This document shows, in pieces, positions 42,806-54,437 of a DNA stretch of 64,000 nt (position 1 is its first letter; each line of letters begins with the position of its first letter). The notes beneath the pieces were generated by a model. That model was not told the origin of the DNA. It saw only the letters and a program-made list of their open reading frames with translations, and did no database searches. A program made the translations under genes and the position numbers. This stretch comes from Kumtagia sp044326205. Lineage in GTDB: Bacteria > Pseudomonadota > Alphaproteobacteria > Rhizobiales > Rhizobiaceae. The stretch covers positions 62,001 to 126,000 of the forward strand of contig NZ_JBIRCY010000002.1 of the NCBI RefSeq assembly GCF_044326205.1. The letters run 5' to 3'.

Positions 42806-44279
42806 AGACGGTCGAGATCGGCGGCGGGTCCGCCACGGTCGAGGACGTCGTGGCCGTCGCTCGTGACGGCGCAGTTGTCGGCACCACGCCCGCTGTCGCA
42901 GAGCGGATTCGCAAGGCGCGCGAGGTGCTGAATCGGGTCGCGGCCGGCGGCCAGCGCATCTACGGCCTGAACACCGGGCTCGGCGCCAATCTCGGCACGT
43001 CGGTCGAGGGCGATGCCAGCGAATTCCAGCGGCAGCTTCTGCATGGACGCTCGGGGGCGGTCGGCGAGCCGCTGCCAGTCGAGACCGTCCGCGCGACGAT
43101 GTTTGCGCGCGCGTCGATGCTGTCGCGTGGCGGCTCGGGCATCTCGCCGGAAGTGTTCGAGGCGCTGGTTGCAGCGCTGAACGCCGGGATACATCCGCTG
43201 ATGCCGTCGATCGGCTCCATCGGCGCGGGCGATCTGGTGTTGATGACGGCGCTGGCGCGCTGCCTGATCGGCGAAGGCGAAGCCGACTATCGCGGCGAGC
43301 GCCTTCCGGCTGGCGAGGCGCTGGCCGATGCCGGCCTGTCGCCCGTCAACCTCGCTCCGAAAGACGGGCTGTCGCTTATCAATGCCTCGGCGATTTCGGC
43401 CGGCGCGGGAGCACTGGCTGTCGCCGATGCGCTTTCGGCCTTCGGCCAGCAGCAGCAGGCCGCGGCGCTGACCATGGATGCGATGGGCGCCAACCTGACG
43501 ATACTCGATCCGCGTCTTCAAGCGGCTCGGCCGGCTCCCGGCCAGGCGGAATCCGCGGCGCAGTTACGCACCCTGCTGGCCCGCGACGCCGAACCGGCAC
43601 CCGGCACGCTCCAAGATCCGCTGTCGATCCGCTGCGTACCTTCAATCCACGGTGCGCTGCTCGACGCCATCGGCCAAGCACGGCGCGCGATAGAGATCGA
43701 ACTCAACACCGCCGCCGACAACCCGCTGGTGCTGGCCGACGACGCGCTGGTACTCTCCACCGGCAATTTCCATACACCGGCGCTGGCGCTCGCCTTCGAG
43801 ACGCTTGGCCTCGCCGTCGCGCAGGCCGCCGCCGCGAGCGCGGCGCGTTTCATCCAGTTGACCGGCTCCGGCCGCAACGGCCTGCCGAAATATCTGTCGC
43901 CGATTGGCGGCGCGTCGGCAGGCTTCGTGCCGTTGCAGAAGACGGTGACGGCTATCCTCGCCGCCATCCGTCACAAGGCGAACCCGGTAATGCTCGACTT
44001 CCTGCCGGTGTCCGAGGGCGTCGAGGACCATGCGACGCAGACGCCGCTGACGATCGCCAAATGCGCCGAGATGATCGCGCTGTGGCGGCGGCTCATTGCC
44101 TTCGAGCTGATGGCTGCGGCGCAGGCGGTGGACTTGCGCGACGGCGAACTAAACGACACCGTTCAGAAACACCGGCCTTTCGTACAGAGCCCTAGGATCA
44201 GGACGATCCACGCGGCGGTTCGCGCGCATGTAGCGACGTTGCGGGAAGACCGGCCGCTCGGTACCGACGCCGAAACGCT

Positions 44280-45226
<947 letters not shown>

Positions 45227-45230
<4 letters not shown>

Positions 45231-46195
45231 ACCAGCCAGCACGCCGATTTATGGCCTGCCTGCACCTCGCGCAGCGGCGGCTCCTCCACGCATTTCTCGA
45301 AGCGCGACGGGCAACGCGCGGCGAAGATGCAACCCTTTGGCACGTCGATCAGATCGGGCAGGCCGCCCTTGATCGTCACCAGCGCCTCGCCCGGTTCATC
45401 GTCCGGATCGATCTCGCAGGCGAGCAGCGCCAGCGTGTAGGGATGGCGCGGGTTGCCGAACAGGTCTTTCGTCGGCGCGCTCTCCACTACCTTGCCGGCA
45501 TACATGACAGCGACCTCGTCGCAGAGTTCGGAGATCAGGCCAAGGCTGTGCGAGACCAGCACGATCGAGCCGCTGAAGTCGGCGCGCAGGTCACCGAGCA
45601 GCCGCACGATCTGCGCCTCGATGGTCACGTCGAGCGCCGTCGTCGGCTCGTCGGCGATGAGAATGTCGGGCTCGCAGAGCAGCGCCATGGCGATCATGAC
45701 GCGCTGGCGCATGCCGCCGCTGAGCTGGTGCGGATAGGCGGCGAGCCGCGCCTGCGGGTTGGAGATGCCGACGCGAACAAGCATGTCTGAGGCACGTTTC
45801 AGGAGCTCCCGGCGGCCAAGCCCCGGATGGCGGTTGCGCTGGGCGTCCACCAATTGGGTACCGATCGAGAACACCGGGTTCAGCGCCGTCATCGGATCCT
45901 GAAAGATCATGGCGATGCGCCCGCCGCGCAGCTTCCGCAGTTCCTCCGGCGGTACGTCGAGCAGGTTTTCGCCGTCGAGTTCGATGCGGCCGGAGACCTC
46001 GCCCGTATTGTCGGGCAGCAGCCCGAGCAGCGCCAGCGCCAGCGTCGACTTGCCGCTGCCACTCTCGCCGACGAGACCGACGACGCGGTTGCGGCCGATC
46101 GACAGGCTGACATCGCGCAGCACATGCAGCGCGCCCTTGGCGGTGGAAAAATCCACCGACAGATTTTGGATCTCGACCAGGCTGTCACCCTTCAT
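45227..46195 (-). CDS. Peptide-type ABC transporter ATPase (OppD/DppD family)
   Basis: A 322-residue ATPase: Walker A GESGSGKST near residue 40, FQDPMTALNPVF, signature LSGGMRQR near 155, Walker B ILIADEP near 176, and the C-terminal GCIFAARCPSRFEKC region. Its start overlaps the oppC stop (ATGA type). The open frame upstream on this strand is antisense-like and overlaps the permeases, so ATG 46195 is used. Confidence 0.92.
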
Positions 46196-47025
46196 GGCTC
46201 GCGCCTCAGCTTCGGGTCGAGCGCATCGCGCAGGCTTTCGCCGAACAGCGTGAAGCCGAGCGTCGCCAGCGTCAGCATGCCGCCGGCGACCAGCACCGGC
46301 CAGACCGACTGTTCGAGATAGGTGAAGCCGTCGAACAGCATCGATCCCCAGCTCGCCAGCGGCGGGCGGATGCCGACGCCGAGAAAACTCAGTCCGGCTT
46401 CCAGCGTGATGACCACCGGGATGTTCATGGAGGCCAGCACGACGATCGGTCCGACGATGTTGGGAAGAACATGGAAGAGCATGATGCGCGGGGCGGATGC
46501 GCCCAGCGCCCGCTCCGCCTCGATGAACGGCCGCTGCCTGATCGCCAGCGTCTGCGCCCGCGCGACCCGCCCGAACTGCGGGATAAAGACGATGGTGACC
46601 AGGATGATGATGTTGAGCAGCCCGGGCCCCAGCACGGCAACCAGCGCCAGCGCCAGGATGAGGCTGGGAAACGAGCTGATAATGTCGAATGTGGCAAGGA
46701 TAACGCGCTCGATCGCCGGCGGCGTGCTGGCCGCTGTAACGCCAAGCAGGATGCCGGCCACCAGCGCCGTCGCGGTGACCGACAGCGCCACGCCGATGGC
46801 AATGCGCGTGCCGAAAAGCCCGCGCGAAAACAGGTCTCGCCCAAGCTGGTCGGTGCCCAGCCAGTGTGCGACCGAGGGCGGCGTCAGCCGTGCGGCGACG
46901 TCGAGCTGGTTCGGCGGATGCGTGGCGAGCAGCGGCGCGGCGAGCCCGCCAAAGACCACCAGCAGCGTGGCGATCAGGCCCAGCCTGCCGCCCGGGCTCG
47001 CCCATATGCGGCGAAGCACCTCCAC
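46192..47025 (-). CDS. Peptide-type ABC transporter permease (OppC/DppC family)
   Basis: A 277-residue permease with about six membrane segments. LGTDQLGRDLFSRGLFGTRI near residue 56 is the OppC hallmark, and the coupling motif ERALGASAPRIMLFHVLPNI lies near 170. The start lies three bases after the oppB stop. Confidence 0.93.
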   Translation of the reverse strand: MEVLRRIWASPGGRLGLIATLLVVFGGLAAPLLATHPPNQLDVAARLTPPSVAHWLGTDQLGRDLFSRGLFGTRIAIGVALSVTATALVAGILLGVTAASTPPAIERVILATFDIISSFPSLILALALVAVLGPGLLNIIILVTIVFIPQFGRVARAQTLAIRQRPFIEAERALGASAPRIMLFHVLPNIVGPIVVLASMNIPVVITLEAGLSFLGVGIRPPLASWGSMLFDGFTYLEQSVWPVLVAGGMLTLATLGFTLFGESLRDALDPKLRREP

Positions 47026-47028
47026 GGG

Positions 47029-48021
47029 TCAGGCTCCGCCGCCGGCCTTGCCGAGACTGTCGCGCACGCGCGGATCGAGCCAGGCATAGGACAGGTCGAC
47101 AAGAAGGTTGACCACGACGAAGACGGTAACGACCACCAGGATGCCGCCCTGCACGATCGGATAATTGCGGTTGCGGATCGCATCGAAGATCAGCGAGCCC
47201 AGCCCCGGCCGGTTGAAGATGATTTCCACGAACAGCGCGCCGCCCATCAGTTCGCCGATGCCGACGCCAAGAATGGCGACGGTCGGGATGCAGGCGAGCT
47301 TCAGCGCGTATTTCATGACGACGCGGCGTTCCGGCTGGCCGTAGGCGCGCGCCGTGCGAATGTAGGGCTCGCCCAGTACTTCCAGCAGCGAGGTTCGCAC
47401 CAGCCGGGCGATGTAGCCGATCCAGCCAACGGCGAGCGCCACCGTTGGCAGCACGAGGTGGTGAAGCTGGTCGAGCGGATTGCCGGCGTCTCCTGCCCCC
47501 AGCACCGGAAACCAGCCGAGCCGCACCGCGAAGAAATAGAGCAGCAGGATTGCCACGACATAGCTCGGCGTGGCGACCAGCCCGACGCTGACCACCGCAA
47601 GCCCCTGGTCGAGCAGGCTGCCCTGCCGGACGGCAGCATAGCAACCGATCGGGATGCCGATCAGCACCGCCAGCCCGATCGCCGACACGGCGAGCAGCAT
47701 CGTGTTGGGAAGCGCCGCGAAAACCATCGCGGCGACCGGCCGGCCATTGATCACGTCGGCGCCGAGATCGCCGCGCAGCGCATTGAAGAAAAACAGCGCG
47801 ACACGTTCGTACAGAGGCAGGTTCAGCCCCATCTGCTCGCGCAGCAGCGCCGCCGCTTCCGGCGTGGCGCGCGGGCCGAGCAGGATCGTCGCCGGGTCGC
47901 CCTTGACGATGAGCGTCAGGCAGCAGAGCAGTGTCATCGAGCCGATGAGCACGAGGACAGCTGTCGCCAGCCGGAACGCGCCGTAGCGGAACAGGCTGCC
48001 TTCGTTCCAGAAAAGGTTCAT
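47029..48021 (-). CDS. Peptide-type ABC transporter permease (OppB/DppB family)
   Basis: A 330-residue permease. LREQMGLNLPLYERVALFFF and the GDLGADVINGRPVAAMVFAA segment are usual for OppB, and the coupling motif TARAYGQPERRVVMKYALKL lies near residue 225. ATG 48021 (MNLFWNEGSLFRYG) is used; an in-frame ATG at 48039 is possible. It follows the binding-protein gene by 85 bases. Confidence 0.92.
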   Translation of the reverse strand: MNLFWNEGSLFRYGAFRLATAVLVLIGSMTLLCCLTLIVKGDPATILLGPRATPEAAALLREQMGLNLPLYERVALFFFNALRGDLGADVINGRPVAAMVFAALPNTMLLAVSAIGLAVLIGIPIGCYAAVRQGSLLDQGLAVVSVGLVATPSYVVAILLLYFFAVRLGWFPVLGAGDAGNPLDQLHHLVLPTVALAVGWIGYIARLVRTSLLEVLGEPYIRTARAYGQPERRVVMKYALKLACIPTVAILGVGIGELMGGALFVEIIFNRPGLGSLIFDAIRNRNYPIVQGGILVVVTVFVVVNLLVDLSYAWLDPRVRDSLGKAGGGA

Positions 48022-48106
48022 GAGGATCGGCCCTGGCATCCCGCTAACGGCAAGCGCCCGGCACGAGAGCCGGGCGCCTCGATGTCCTCGTTTCGGTTCA
48101 GACAGG

Positions 48107-49663
48107 TCAAGCCTGCTTGAACGAAGCGTATTGCCATTGGTTGCCATTCGGCAGGATGCCGGGCGACAGCGTGTCCTTGAAGCCGAAGGTGTAGGCGTTG
48201 TGGGTGATCCACCAGAAGGCGGCAGAGTCGTCCATCAGCTTCTGGGCGGCGATGTAGATTTCCTCGCGCTTCTTCACGTCGGTCTCGATGCCGCCCTGTT
48301 TGTGCAGGTCGTCGAATTCCTTGCTGCCCCAGCGCTGCCAGTTCCACTTGCCGATCTGGTCGGAGGTGAACCACTGCGTCTGGAAACCCGGATCGAATTT
48401 GCCGCGATATTCGACCAGCACAAGGTCGAGATCCTTCGAGGCGTCGTTCTCGCCATAGGCCCAATAGGCGCCCTCGTCGATGGCGTCGATCTGCACGTCG
48501 ATGCCGATCTCGGCGAGGTTGGCCTGCACGACCGCCGCCGTCGCCTGCGCGACCGCCTTGTTGAGCACGGTGAGCCGCGTCGAGAAGCCGCCACCCTGCC
48601 CTGCTTCCTCGAGCAGCTTCTTGGCGCCCTCGATGTCGCGCTCGCGCTTCGGCGCATCCGCCCAATAGCCGAGGATGCCCGGGGCCTCCAGTGCGTAGGC
48701 GGGCTCGACCGAGCCGTTATAGGCGGCGGCAATGATTGCCGGAACGTCCAGCGCCAGCCGCACCGCCTGCCGCACGCGCACGTCGTCGAACGGTTTTTTC
48801 TCGATGTTCGGGCCGATCCAAATGTAGTCGATGGCCGACAATTTCTCGACCTTGAGGCCAGCCGTCGCCGCGACATCCTTTGCCACCGCCGGATCGAGCC
48901 GGGTAAAATCGATCTCGCCCGCCTGCAGCGCCAGCTGCGCCGTCTTGTCCTCGGCGATCGGCTTGCCGACGATTTCCGAAAAAGCTGGCTTGTCGCCGAG
49001 ATAGTCGGGATTGGCGACGAGCGTGAAATGGTCGCGCGGCACCCATTCCTTGAGGATGTAGGGGCCGGTGCCGATCGGCGTGGTCGTGAACTTGTCGCCG
49101 AGTTCAGTGAACGCCTTCTTCGAGATGATCACGCCCGAGCCGTCGGCCAGCGCGATCAGCCAGACGGCAGGCGACGGGTTCTTGAGATGGATTTTTCCGG
49201 TCAGCTTGCCGGTGACCTCGACCGACTCCAATGCCGCCCAATCGTCGGCGTAATCCACCTTCTTGCCGTCCGGACCGGGCGTGATGAAACGCTCGAACGA
49301 GAATTTCACGTCCTCGGCAGTGAGTTCGCCATAATTGCCGCTGAACTTCAGCCCTTCCTTCAGCGTGAATTCGATCGTCTTGTCGTCGACCTGCTTGATC
49401 TCGGTCGCCGCATCGTTCTCCCATTCGGTCGAACCCGGCTTGAATTTCACCAGCCCCTGCCCGACCGCGAGGATGACATTGACGTCGGTCGCGCCGGTGC
49501 GGTTTGCCGGATCGAGGTTCTTCAAATCCTCGTCGATGCGCACGACGATGCGGCCTTCGGCGGCGTGCACGACATTCGACCACGGCTGGCCGAGCACGGT
49601 GACGCCCGCGGCAGCCGCGGCGGTCCCCGCTAGAAAACCTCTCCGCGTAACTTCGTAGCCCAT
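48107..49663 (-). CDS. ABC transporter substrate-binding protein, family 5 (peptide type)
   Basis: A 518-residue periplasmic protein with a twin-arginine type signal (VTRRGFLAGTAAAAAGVTVL, cleavage near VVHAAEG). GLKFSGNYGELTAEDVKFSF and TTTPIGTGPYILKEWVPRDH are standard family-5 segments. ATG 49663 follows AAAGGA; an ATG at 49678 would add five residues. The transported compound could be a peptide, opine or similar amide. It is divergent from a CocE-type hydrolase, which suggests an amide or ester substrate. Confidence 0.92.
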   Translation of the reverse strand: MGYEVTRRGFLAGTAAAAAGVTVLGQPWSNVVHAAEGRIVVRIDEDLKNLDPANRTGATDVNVILAVGQGLVKFKPGSTEWENDAATEIKQVDDKTIEFTLKEGLKFSGNYGELTAEDVKFSFERFITPGPDGKKVDYADDWAALESVEVTGKLTGKIHLKNPSPAVWLIALADGSGVIISKKAFTELGDKFTTTPIGTGPYILKEWVPRDHFTLVANPDYLGDKPAFSEIVGKPIAEDKTAQLALQAGEIDFTRLDPAVAKDVAATAGLKVEKLSAIDYIWIGPNIEKKPFDDVRVRQAVRLALDVPAIIAAAYNGSVEPAYALEAPGILGYWADAPKRERDIEGAKKLLEEAGQGGGFSTRLTVLNKAVAQATAAVVQANLAEIGIDVQIDAIDEGAYWAYGENDASKDLDLVLVEYRGKFDPGFQTQWFTSDQIGKWNWQRWGSKEFDDLHKQGGIETDVKKREEIYIAAQKLMDDSAAFWWITHNAYTFGFKDTLSPGILPNGNQWQYASFKQA

Positions 49664-49897
49664 GGTCGTTCCTTTCAAAATCCGGTTGCCGGCGACGTGC
49701 GATGAGAAAATTCGTCCCGGCTTTCAAACTGAAGGCAACTCATTTCGCACACAAGAAAGCCCACTCCGCAAGCCCGATACGTCTAGACAATTCATTCCGT
49801 TTTGGCGTTGGTTCGTGGAACGCGGCCGCCGACCCGGGCCGTATCCTTTGGCAAGGGGGCGTGACGGCTTCGTCGTAGCACCCCGGGAAAGATATTC

Positions 49898-51907
49898 ATG
49901 ACTATCCGGACCATCACCGAATTCCCGAGGCGCGTCCGCACCGTCGACACCGAGTGGATCACGCTCTCGGATGGCACGCGGCTGGCCGCCACCATCTGGC
50001 TGCCGGACGATGCCGAAAGCGATCGGGTGCCGGCGATCCTCGAATTCCTGCCCTACCGCCGCCGCGACAGCACCGTGCTGCGAGACCGCCAGACGCATGC
50101 CTATTTCGCCGGACACGGCTATGCCGGCGTCCGTGTCGACATGCGCGGTTCCGGCGATTCCGACGGCATTTTGCATGACGAATATCTGCCGCAGGAACAG
50201 GCCGACGCGGTGGAAGTGATCGCCTGGCTGGCCGCTCAGCCCTGGTGCAGCGGCACAGTCGGCATGATGGGCATCTCATGGGGCGGCTTCAATTCCTTGC
50301 AGGTGGCGAGCCACCGCCCGCCGGCGCTGAAGGCGATCATCACCGCCTGCTCCACCGACGACCGCTATGCCGATGACTGCCATTTCATGGGCGGCTGCCT
50401 GCTCAACAATTCCATCGCCTGGGCCTCGACCATGTTCGCCTATGGCGCGCAGCCCCCGGACCCGCAGGTGGTCGGCGAGCGCTGGCGCGACATGTGGCTG
50501 GAGCGGCTCGACAACAACCCGCTGATGGCGGCCACCTGGATCGAACACCAGACCTATGACGACTACTGGAAGCAGGGTTCGGTCCGCGAGGATTTTTCCG
50601 CGATCACCGCCGCCGTCTACGCGGTCGGCGGCTGGGCCGACGGCTATTCCAACGCCATCCCGCGCATGCTGGCCGGCCTGCCGGGAGCGAAGAAGGGCCT
50701 GATCGGACCGTGGGCGCACGCCTGGCCGAATGCCGCGCAGCCCGGCCCGCAGATCGGATTTTTGCAGGAAGCGTTGCGCTGGTGGGATTATTGGCTGAAG
50801 GGCATCGACACCGGCATTATGGACGAGCCAATGCTGCGCGCCTGGATGCAGGAATGCGTGCGCCCGGCAACGACCTATGCGGAGCGGCCGGGCCGATGGA
50901 TCGCCGAGACGACCTGGCCGCCAGCCGATCGGCCTGCAAAGGTGCTTCATCTGTCCGGCCGCGACCTTGCGGACAACCCTGCCGAGAACCAGCAAATCCT
51001 GGTCGCTTCGAGCATCTCCACGGGCGTCACCTTCGGCGAGTGGTGTCCTTACGGCCTCGCGGGCGAACTCCCGGCCGACCAGCGGCCGGACGACGGGCGT
51101 TCGGTCTGTTTCGACACGGCTCCCCTGCAAGAGCGCCTCGAGATCTTCGGCGCGCCGATCCTGTCGCTCGACATCGCCTCCGACAAACCGGCGGCGATGA
51201 TCGCCGCGCGGCTGGAAGATGTCGCGCCGGACGGATCGTCGACGCTGGTGACCTACGGCCTGCTCAACCTGACCCACCGCGACGGCCACGAAAACCCCGA
51301 ACCGCTGGAGCCGGGCAAGCGCTACCGGGTGAAAATCGTCCTGAATGACATCGCGCAGGCGTTTCCCGCCGGCCACCGCATCCGGCTGGCGTTGGCGACC
51401 GCGCATTGGCCGATCGCCTGGCCGTCTGCCGATCTCGCCACGCTGACGCTTTCGGCGGGATCGCTCAGCTTGCCGGTACGGGCGCCCTCGCCGCTGGATG
51501 ACCGGCTGAAACCATTTGCCGAGCCGGAACAGGCGGAGGCCGAACCCTATTCGGTTACGAAGCTGGCCGGGCGCAATCGCACCATCACCGAGGACCCGAT
51601 GACCGGCGAGACGGTGGTGACCGTGCATCGCGAGCGCGCGTCTTATACGCTGCCGAAAATCGACCTGTCCTTCGCGGCGGATTCCGAGGAGCATTATCGC
51701 GTTCGAGAAGGCGACCCGTCGGCGACGACCGCCGAAACCCGCGCAACCTGGCGGCTGAACCGCGACGGCTGGGACATCAGGACGGAGACCTCGACGCGCG
51801 TGTACTGCACCCCGACAACCTTCGAGGTGAAGGCCTCCATGCAGGCCTTCGAAAATGGCGAACTGGTGAAACGCCGCGATTGGGACCGCAGCATTCCGCG
51901 ATTGTAG
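49898..51907 (+). CDS. CocE/NonD (X-Pro dipeptidyl-peptidase) family hydrolase
   Basis: A 669-residue serine hydrolase. The alpha/beta-hydrolase core includes RGSGDSDG, the nucleophile Ser127 in MGISWGGFNS, and the oxyanion region FLPYRRRD. The PwGHA-like segment LIGPWAHAWPN carries the likely catalytic His, and the C-terminal jelly-roll domain runs from about residue 340. Relatives hydrolyse cocaine esters, acylated cephalosporins or proline peptides. It starts 234 bases from the divergent peptide-type transporter operon and probably handles the imported compound in the cytoplasm, as no signal peptide is visible. Confidence 0.9.
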   Translation: MTIRTITEFPRRVRTVDTEWITLSDGTRLAATIWLPDDAESDRVPAILEFLPYRRRDSTVLRDRQTHAYFAGHGYAGVRVDMRGSGDSDGILHDEYLPQEQADAVEVIAWLAAQPWCSGTVGMMGISWGGFNSLQVASHRPPALKAIITACSTDDRYADDCHFMGGCLLNNSIAWASTMFAYGAQPPDPQVVGERWRDMWLERLDNNPLMAATWIEHQTYDDYWKQGSVREDFSAITAAVYAVGGWADGYSNAIPRMLAGLPGAKKGLIGPWAHAWPNAAQPGPQIGFLQEALRWWDYWLKGIDTGIMDEPMLRAWMQECVRPATTYAERPGRWIAETTWPPADRPAKVLHLSGRDLADNPAENQQILVASSISTGVTFGEWCPYGLAGELPADQRPDDGRSVCFDTAPLQERLEIFGAPILSLDIASDKPAAMIAARLEDVAPDGSSTLVTYGLLNLTHRDGHENPEPLEPGKRYRVKIVLNDIAQAFPAGHRIRLALATAHWPIAWPSADLATLTLSAGSLSLPVRAPSPLDDRLKPFAEPEQAEAEPYSVTKLAGRNRTITEDPMTGETVVTVHRERASYTLPKIDLSFAADSEEHYRVREGDPSATTAETRATWRLNRDGWDIRTETSTRVYCTPTTFEVKASMQAFENGELVKRRDWDRSIPRL

Positions 51908-51916
51908 TTGCCTCGC

Positions 51917-54316
51917 TCACACCGCCCGCAAATGCCGGATCGGCCGGCCGGGCGCGACTGCTTGCGCCGCTGTGACGATGCCGCGCGCATCGATGCCGAA
52001 ATGCCGGTAGAGGTCGCCAATCGTGCCGGTCTGCCCAAAATGCTCGACGCCAAGCGAGCGCGTGCGGTGTCCCATGACAGAGCCCAGCCACGCGAGCGTC
52101 GCCGGGTGCCCATCCAGCACCGTCACCAGCGCACAATGCGGCGGCACACCGAGCAACAGCCGTTCGATGTGGCTCAGCGCCTGGGAAGCCCCCTGCTCCC
52201 GCGCCCGCGACGCCGCCGTCCAGCCAGCATTCAGCCGGTCGGCGGAGGTGACAGCCAGCAGGCCGACATCGCGGCGGTCCTCGGCCATCAGCCCGACCGC
52301 TTCGATCGCCTCCGGCGCGACGGCCCCGGTATAGGCGACCACGATCTGCGCGTTCGGACCCGGCCGGCGCATCCAGTAAGCGCCGTCGATCATGTCCTGG
52401 GCGAGGTCCCGCGTGATCGCCCGCTTCGGCTGCTCGATGGAGCGGGTGGACAGGCGCAGATAAACGGAACCGCCGGTGAGATCGCGCAGCCAACTGCGGG
52501 CGTCCGGCTCGGCATCGCCCGAACGCTGCATGTAATCGAACGCCCAGCGCAGGATCGTCGCGAGTTCATCCACATAGGCCGGCTCGAAACTGGCCAACCC
52601 ATCCTGCGCCATGCCGGTCAGCGGGGTAGCGATCGACTGGTGCGCGCCGCCCTCCGGCGCCAAGGTGACGCCCGAAGGCGTCGCGGCGAGGATGAACCGG
52701 GCGTCCTGGTAACAGGCATAGTTCAGCGCATCGAGACCGCGCTCGATGAACGGGTCATAGAGCGTACCGACCGGCAGCAGCCGCTCGCCGAAGATCGAAT
52801 GCGACAGGCCGAGCGCCGACAGCATGATGAACAGGTTCATCTCCGCGATGCCGAGTTCCATGTGCTGGCCTTTTGGCGAGAAGGTCCAATTGTAGGTGGA
52901 GGGAATACGCTCCGCCTTGAACACGTCAGCCAGTTCGTCGCGCGCGAACAGACCGCGCCGGTTGATCCACGCGCCGAGATTGGTGGAGACGGTCACGTCA
53001 GGGGAAGTGGTGACGACGCGGTCTGCGAGCGGCGCATCGCTCTTGCCGATCTCGTGCATGAGCAGGCCAAACCCCTGCTGCGTCGACATCGCGGGCTGCT
53101 GCGAGAAGGCCAGCGTCTCCGGCACGGGAACCGCTGGCGCGGAATAGCGTCGCCGGCCGGCCTGCACGAACGGCACCGCCGACAAGAAACGCTTGAGGTC
53201 GGCTTCGGAGATGTCGAGCCCCTCGAACGGCTCCCACTCGCGCCCGTCACCCACGCTCATCCCCTTGCGCAGCGTCTCGACCTGCGTCGGCGTCATCAGC
53301 CCAGCATGATTGTCCTTGTGGCCCGCCAGCGGCAAGCCAAAACCCTTGATGGTGTAGGCGATAAAGCAGGTCGGGCGGTCATGTTTGCGGGCCTGCTCGA
53401 AGGCGTCGAGGATCGACGGCAGGTCGTGGCCACCAAGATTGCCCATCAGCCGCGCCAATTCGTCATCGCTGCGGCTGTCGATCAGCCTCGACACCGGCCC
53501 TTGGTCGCCGAGATCGTCGCTGAGCCGCTTGCGCCAAGCAGCCCCGCCTTGGAACGTCAGCGCCGAATAGAGCTGGTTCGGGCACGCATCGATCCATTCG
53601 CGCAATTTCTCGCCGCCCGGCTCGGAAAACGCCTGCTGCTGGATTTCGCCATGCTTGAGGATAACGACATCCCAGCCGAAATTGCGGAAAATCGCCTCGA
53701 AGCGAGCCCACAGGCCCTCGCGCACCACGGCGTCGAGGCTTTGTCTGTTATAGTCGACCACCCACCAGGTGTTTCGCACCCCGTGCTTCCAGCCTTCCAG
53801 CAGCGCCTCGAAAATATTGCCCTCGTCCATCTCGGCGTCGCCGATCAGCGCCACCATCTTGCCCTCCGGCCGCTCGAGCCCCCAGCCTTTCGCGCGCACA
53901 TAGTCCTGCGCCAAGGCCGAAAACAGCGTCTGCGCCACGCCGAGCCCGACCGAACCGGTGGAGAAATCCACGTCGTCGACGTCCTTCGTCCGCGACGGAT
54001 AGGATTGCGCGCCCTTGTAGCCGCGAAAGTTCCTGAGCTTTTCCAGGCTCTGGTTGCCGAGCAGGTACTGAATCGCATGGAAGATCGGGCTGGCGTGCGG
54101 CTTCACCGCGACACGGTCCTCCGGGCGCAGCGCCGAAAAATAGAGCGCCGTCATGATCGTGGCGAGCGACGCCGACGAGGCCTGATGCCCGCCGACCTTC
54201 AGCCCGTCGTCGCTGTCGCGAAGATGGTTGGCGTTGTGGATCATCCAGGTCGCCAGCCACAGCACCTTGCGCTCCAGGGCCGAAAGCGTGGCGAGATCAT
54301 GCTTGTTCATTGGCAT
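51917..54316 (-). CDS. AceE/MdeB-like 2-oxo acid dehydrogenase E1 (transketolase fold)
   Basis: A 799-residue thiamine-diphosphate enzyme like homodimeric pyruvate dehydrogenase E1. KVGGHQASSASLATIMTALY, the ThDP motif GDAEMDEGNIFEALLEGWKH ending in the Asn of VVDYNRQ, AYTIKGFGLPLAGHKDNHAG and GQHMELGIAEMNLFIMLSAL are recognisable. At 799 residues it is shorter than AceE of about 890. In Pseudomonas putida the related MdeB (2-oxobutyrate dehydrogenase E1) is controlled by the divergent Lrp protein MdeR. Here too an Lrp gene is divergent, 121 bases away. No E2 or E3 gene is near, so it would borrow them. Confidence 0.88.
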   Translation of the reverse strand: MPMNKHDLATLSALERKVLWLATWMIHNANHLRDSDDGLKVGGHQASSASLATIMTALYFSALRPEDRVAVKPHASPIFHAIQYLLGNQSLEKLRNFRGYKGAQSYPSRTKDVDDVDFSTGSVGLGVAQTLFSALAQDYVRAKGWGLERPEGKMVALIGDAEMDEGNIFEALLEGWKHGVRNTWWVVDYNRQSLDAVVREGLWARFEAIFRNFGWDVVILKHGEIQQQAFSEPGGEKLREWIDACPNQLYSALTFQGGAAWRKRLSDDLGDQGPVSRLIDSRSDDELARLMGNLGGHDLPSILDAFEQARKHDRPTCFIAYTIKGFGLPLAGHKDNHAGLMTPTQVETLRKGMSVGDGREWEPFEGLDISEADLKRFLSAVPFVQAGRRRYSAPAVPVPETLAFSQQPAMSTQQGFGLLMHEIGKSDAPLADRVVTTSPDVTVSTNLGAWINRRGLFARDELADVFKAERIPSTYNWTFSPKGQHMELGIAEMNLFIMLSALGLSHSIFGERLLPVGTLYDPFIERGLDALNYACYQDARFILAATPSGVTLAPEGGAHQSIATPLTGMAQDGLASFEPAYVDELATILRWAFDYMQRSGDAEPDARSWLRDLTGGSVYLRLSTRSIEQPKRAITRDLAQDMIDGAYWMRRPGPNAQIVVAYTGAVAPEAIEAVGLMAEDRRDVGLLAVTSADRLNAGWTAASRAREQGASQALSHIERLLLGVPPHCALVTVLDGHPATLAWLGSVMGHRTRSLGVEHFGQTGTIGDLYRHFGIDARGIVTAAQAVAPGRPIRHLRAV

Positions 54317-54373
54317 CCCCTCCGACGCAGCGATGATAGCAAGCAGCGGCGATACTTTGCGGCTAATCTTCGC

Positions 54374-54398
54374 TTCACGAATAGTCAGAATTGGTGAA
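54374..54398. promoter_or_regulatory. Probable Lrp operator between the E1 gene and lrp
   Basis: TTCACGAAT, seven bases, ATTGGTGAA forms an inverted repeat with 8 of 9 positions paired, centred in the gap between the divergent genes. It is the best candidate for binding by the Lrp protein encoded at 54438. Confidence 0.55.
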
Positions 54399-54437
54399 TC
54401 CAGCTAATCCTGTTCGGCAGAAGCGGGGAAATCACCA

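Noticed and set aside
51908..54397. 829-codon plus-strand open frame
   Set aside because: Antisense over its whole length to the AceE/MdeB-like gene, with no domain of its own.
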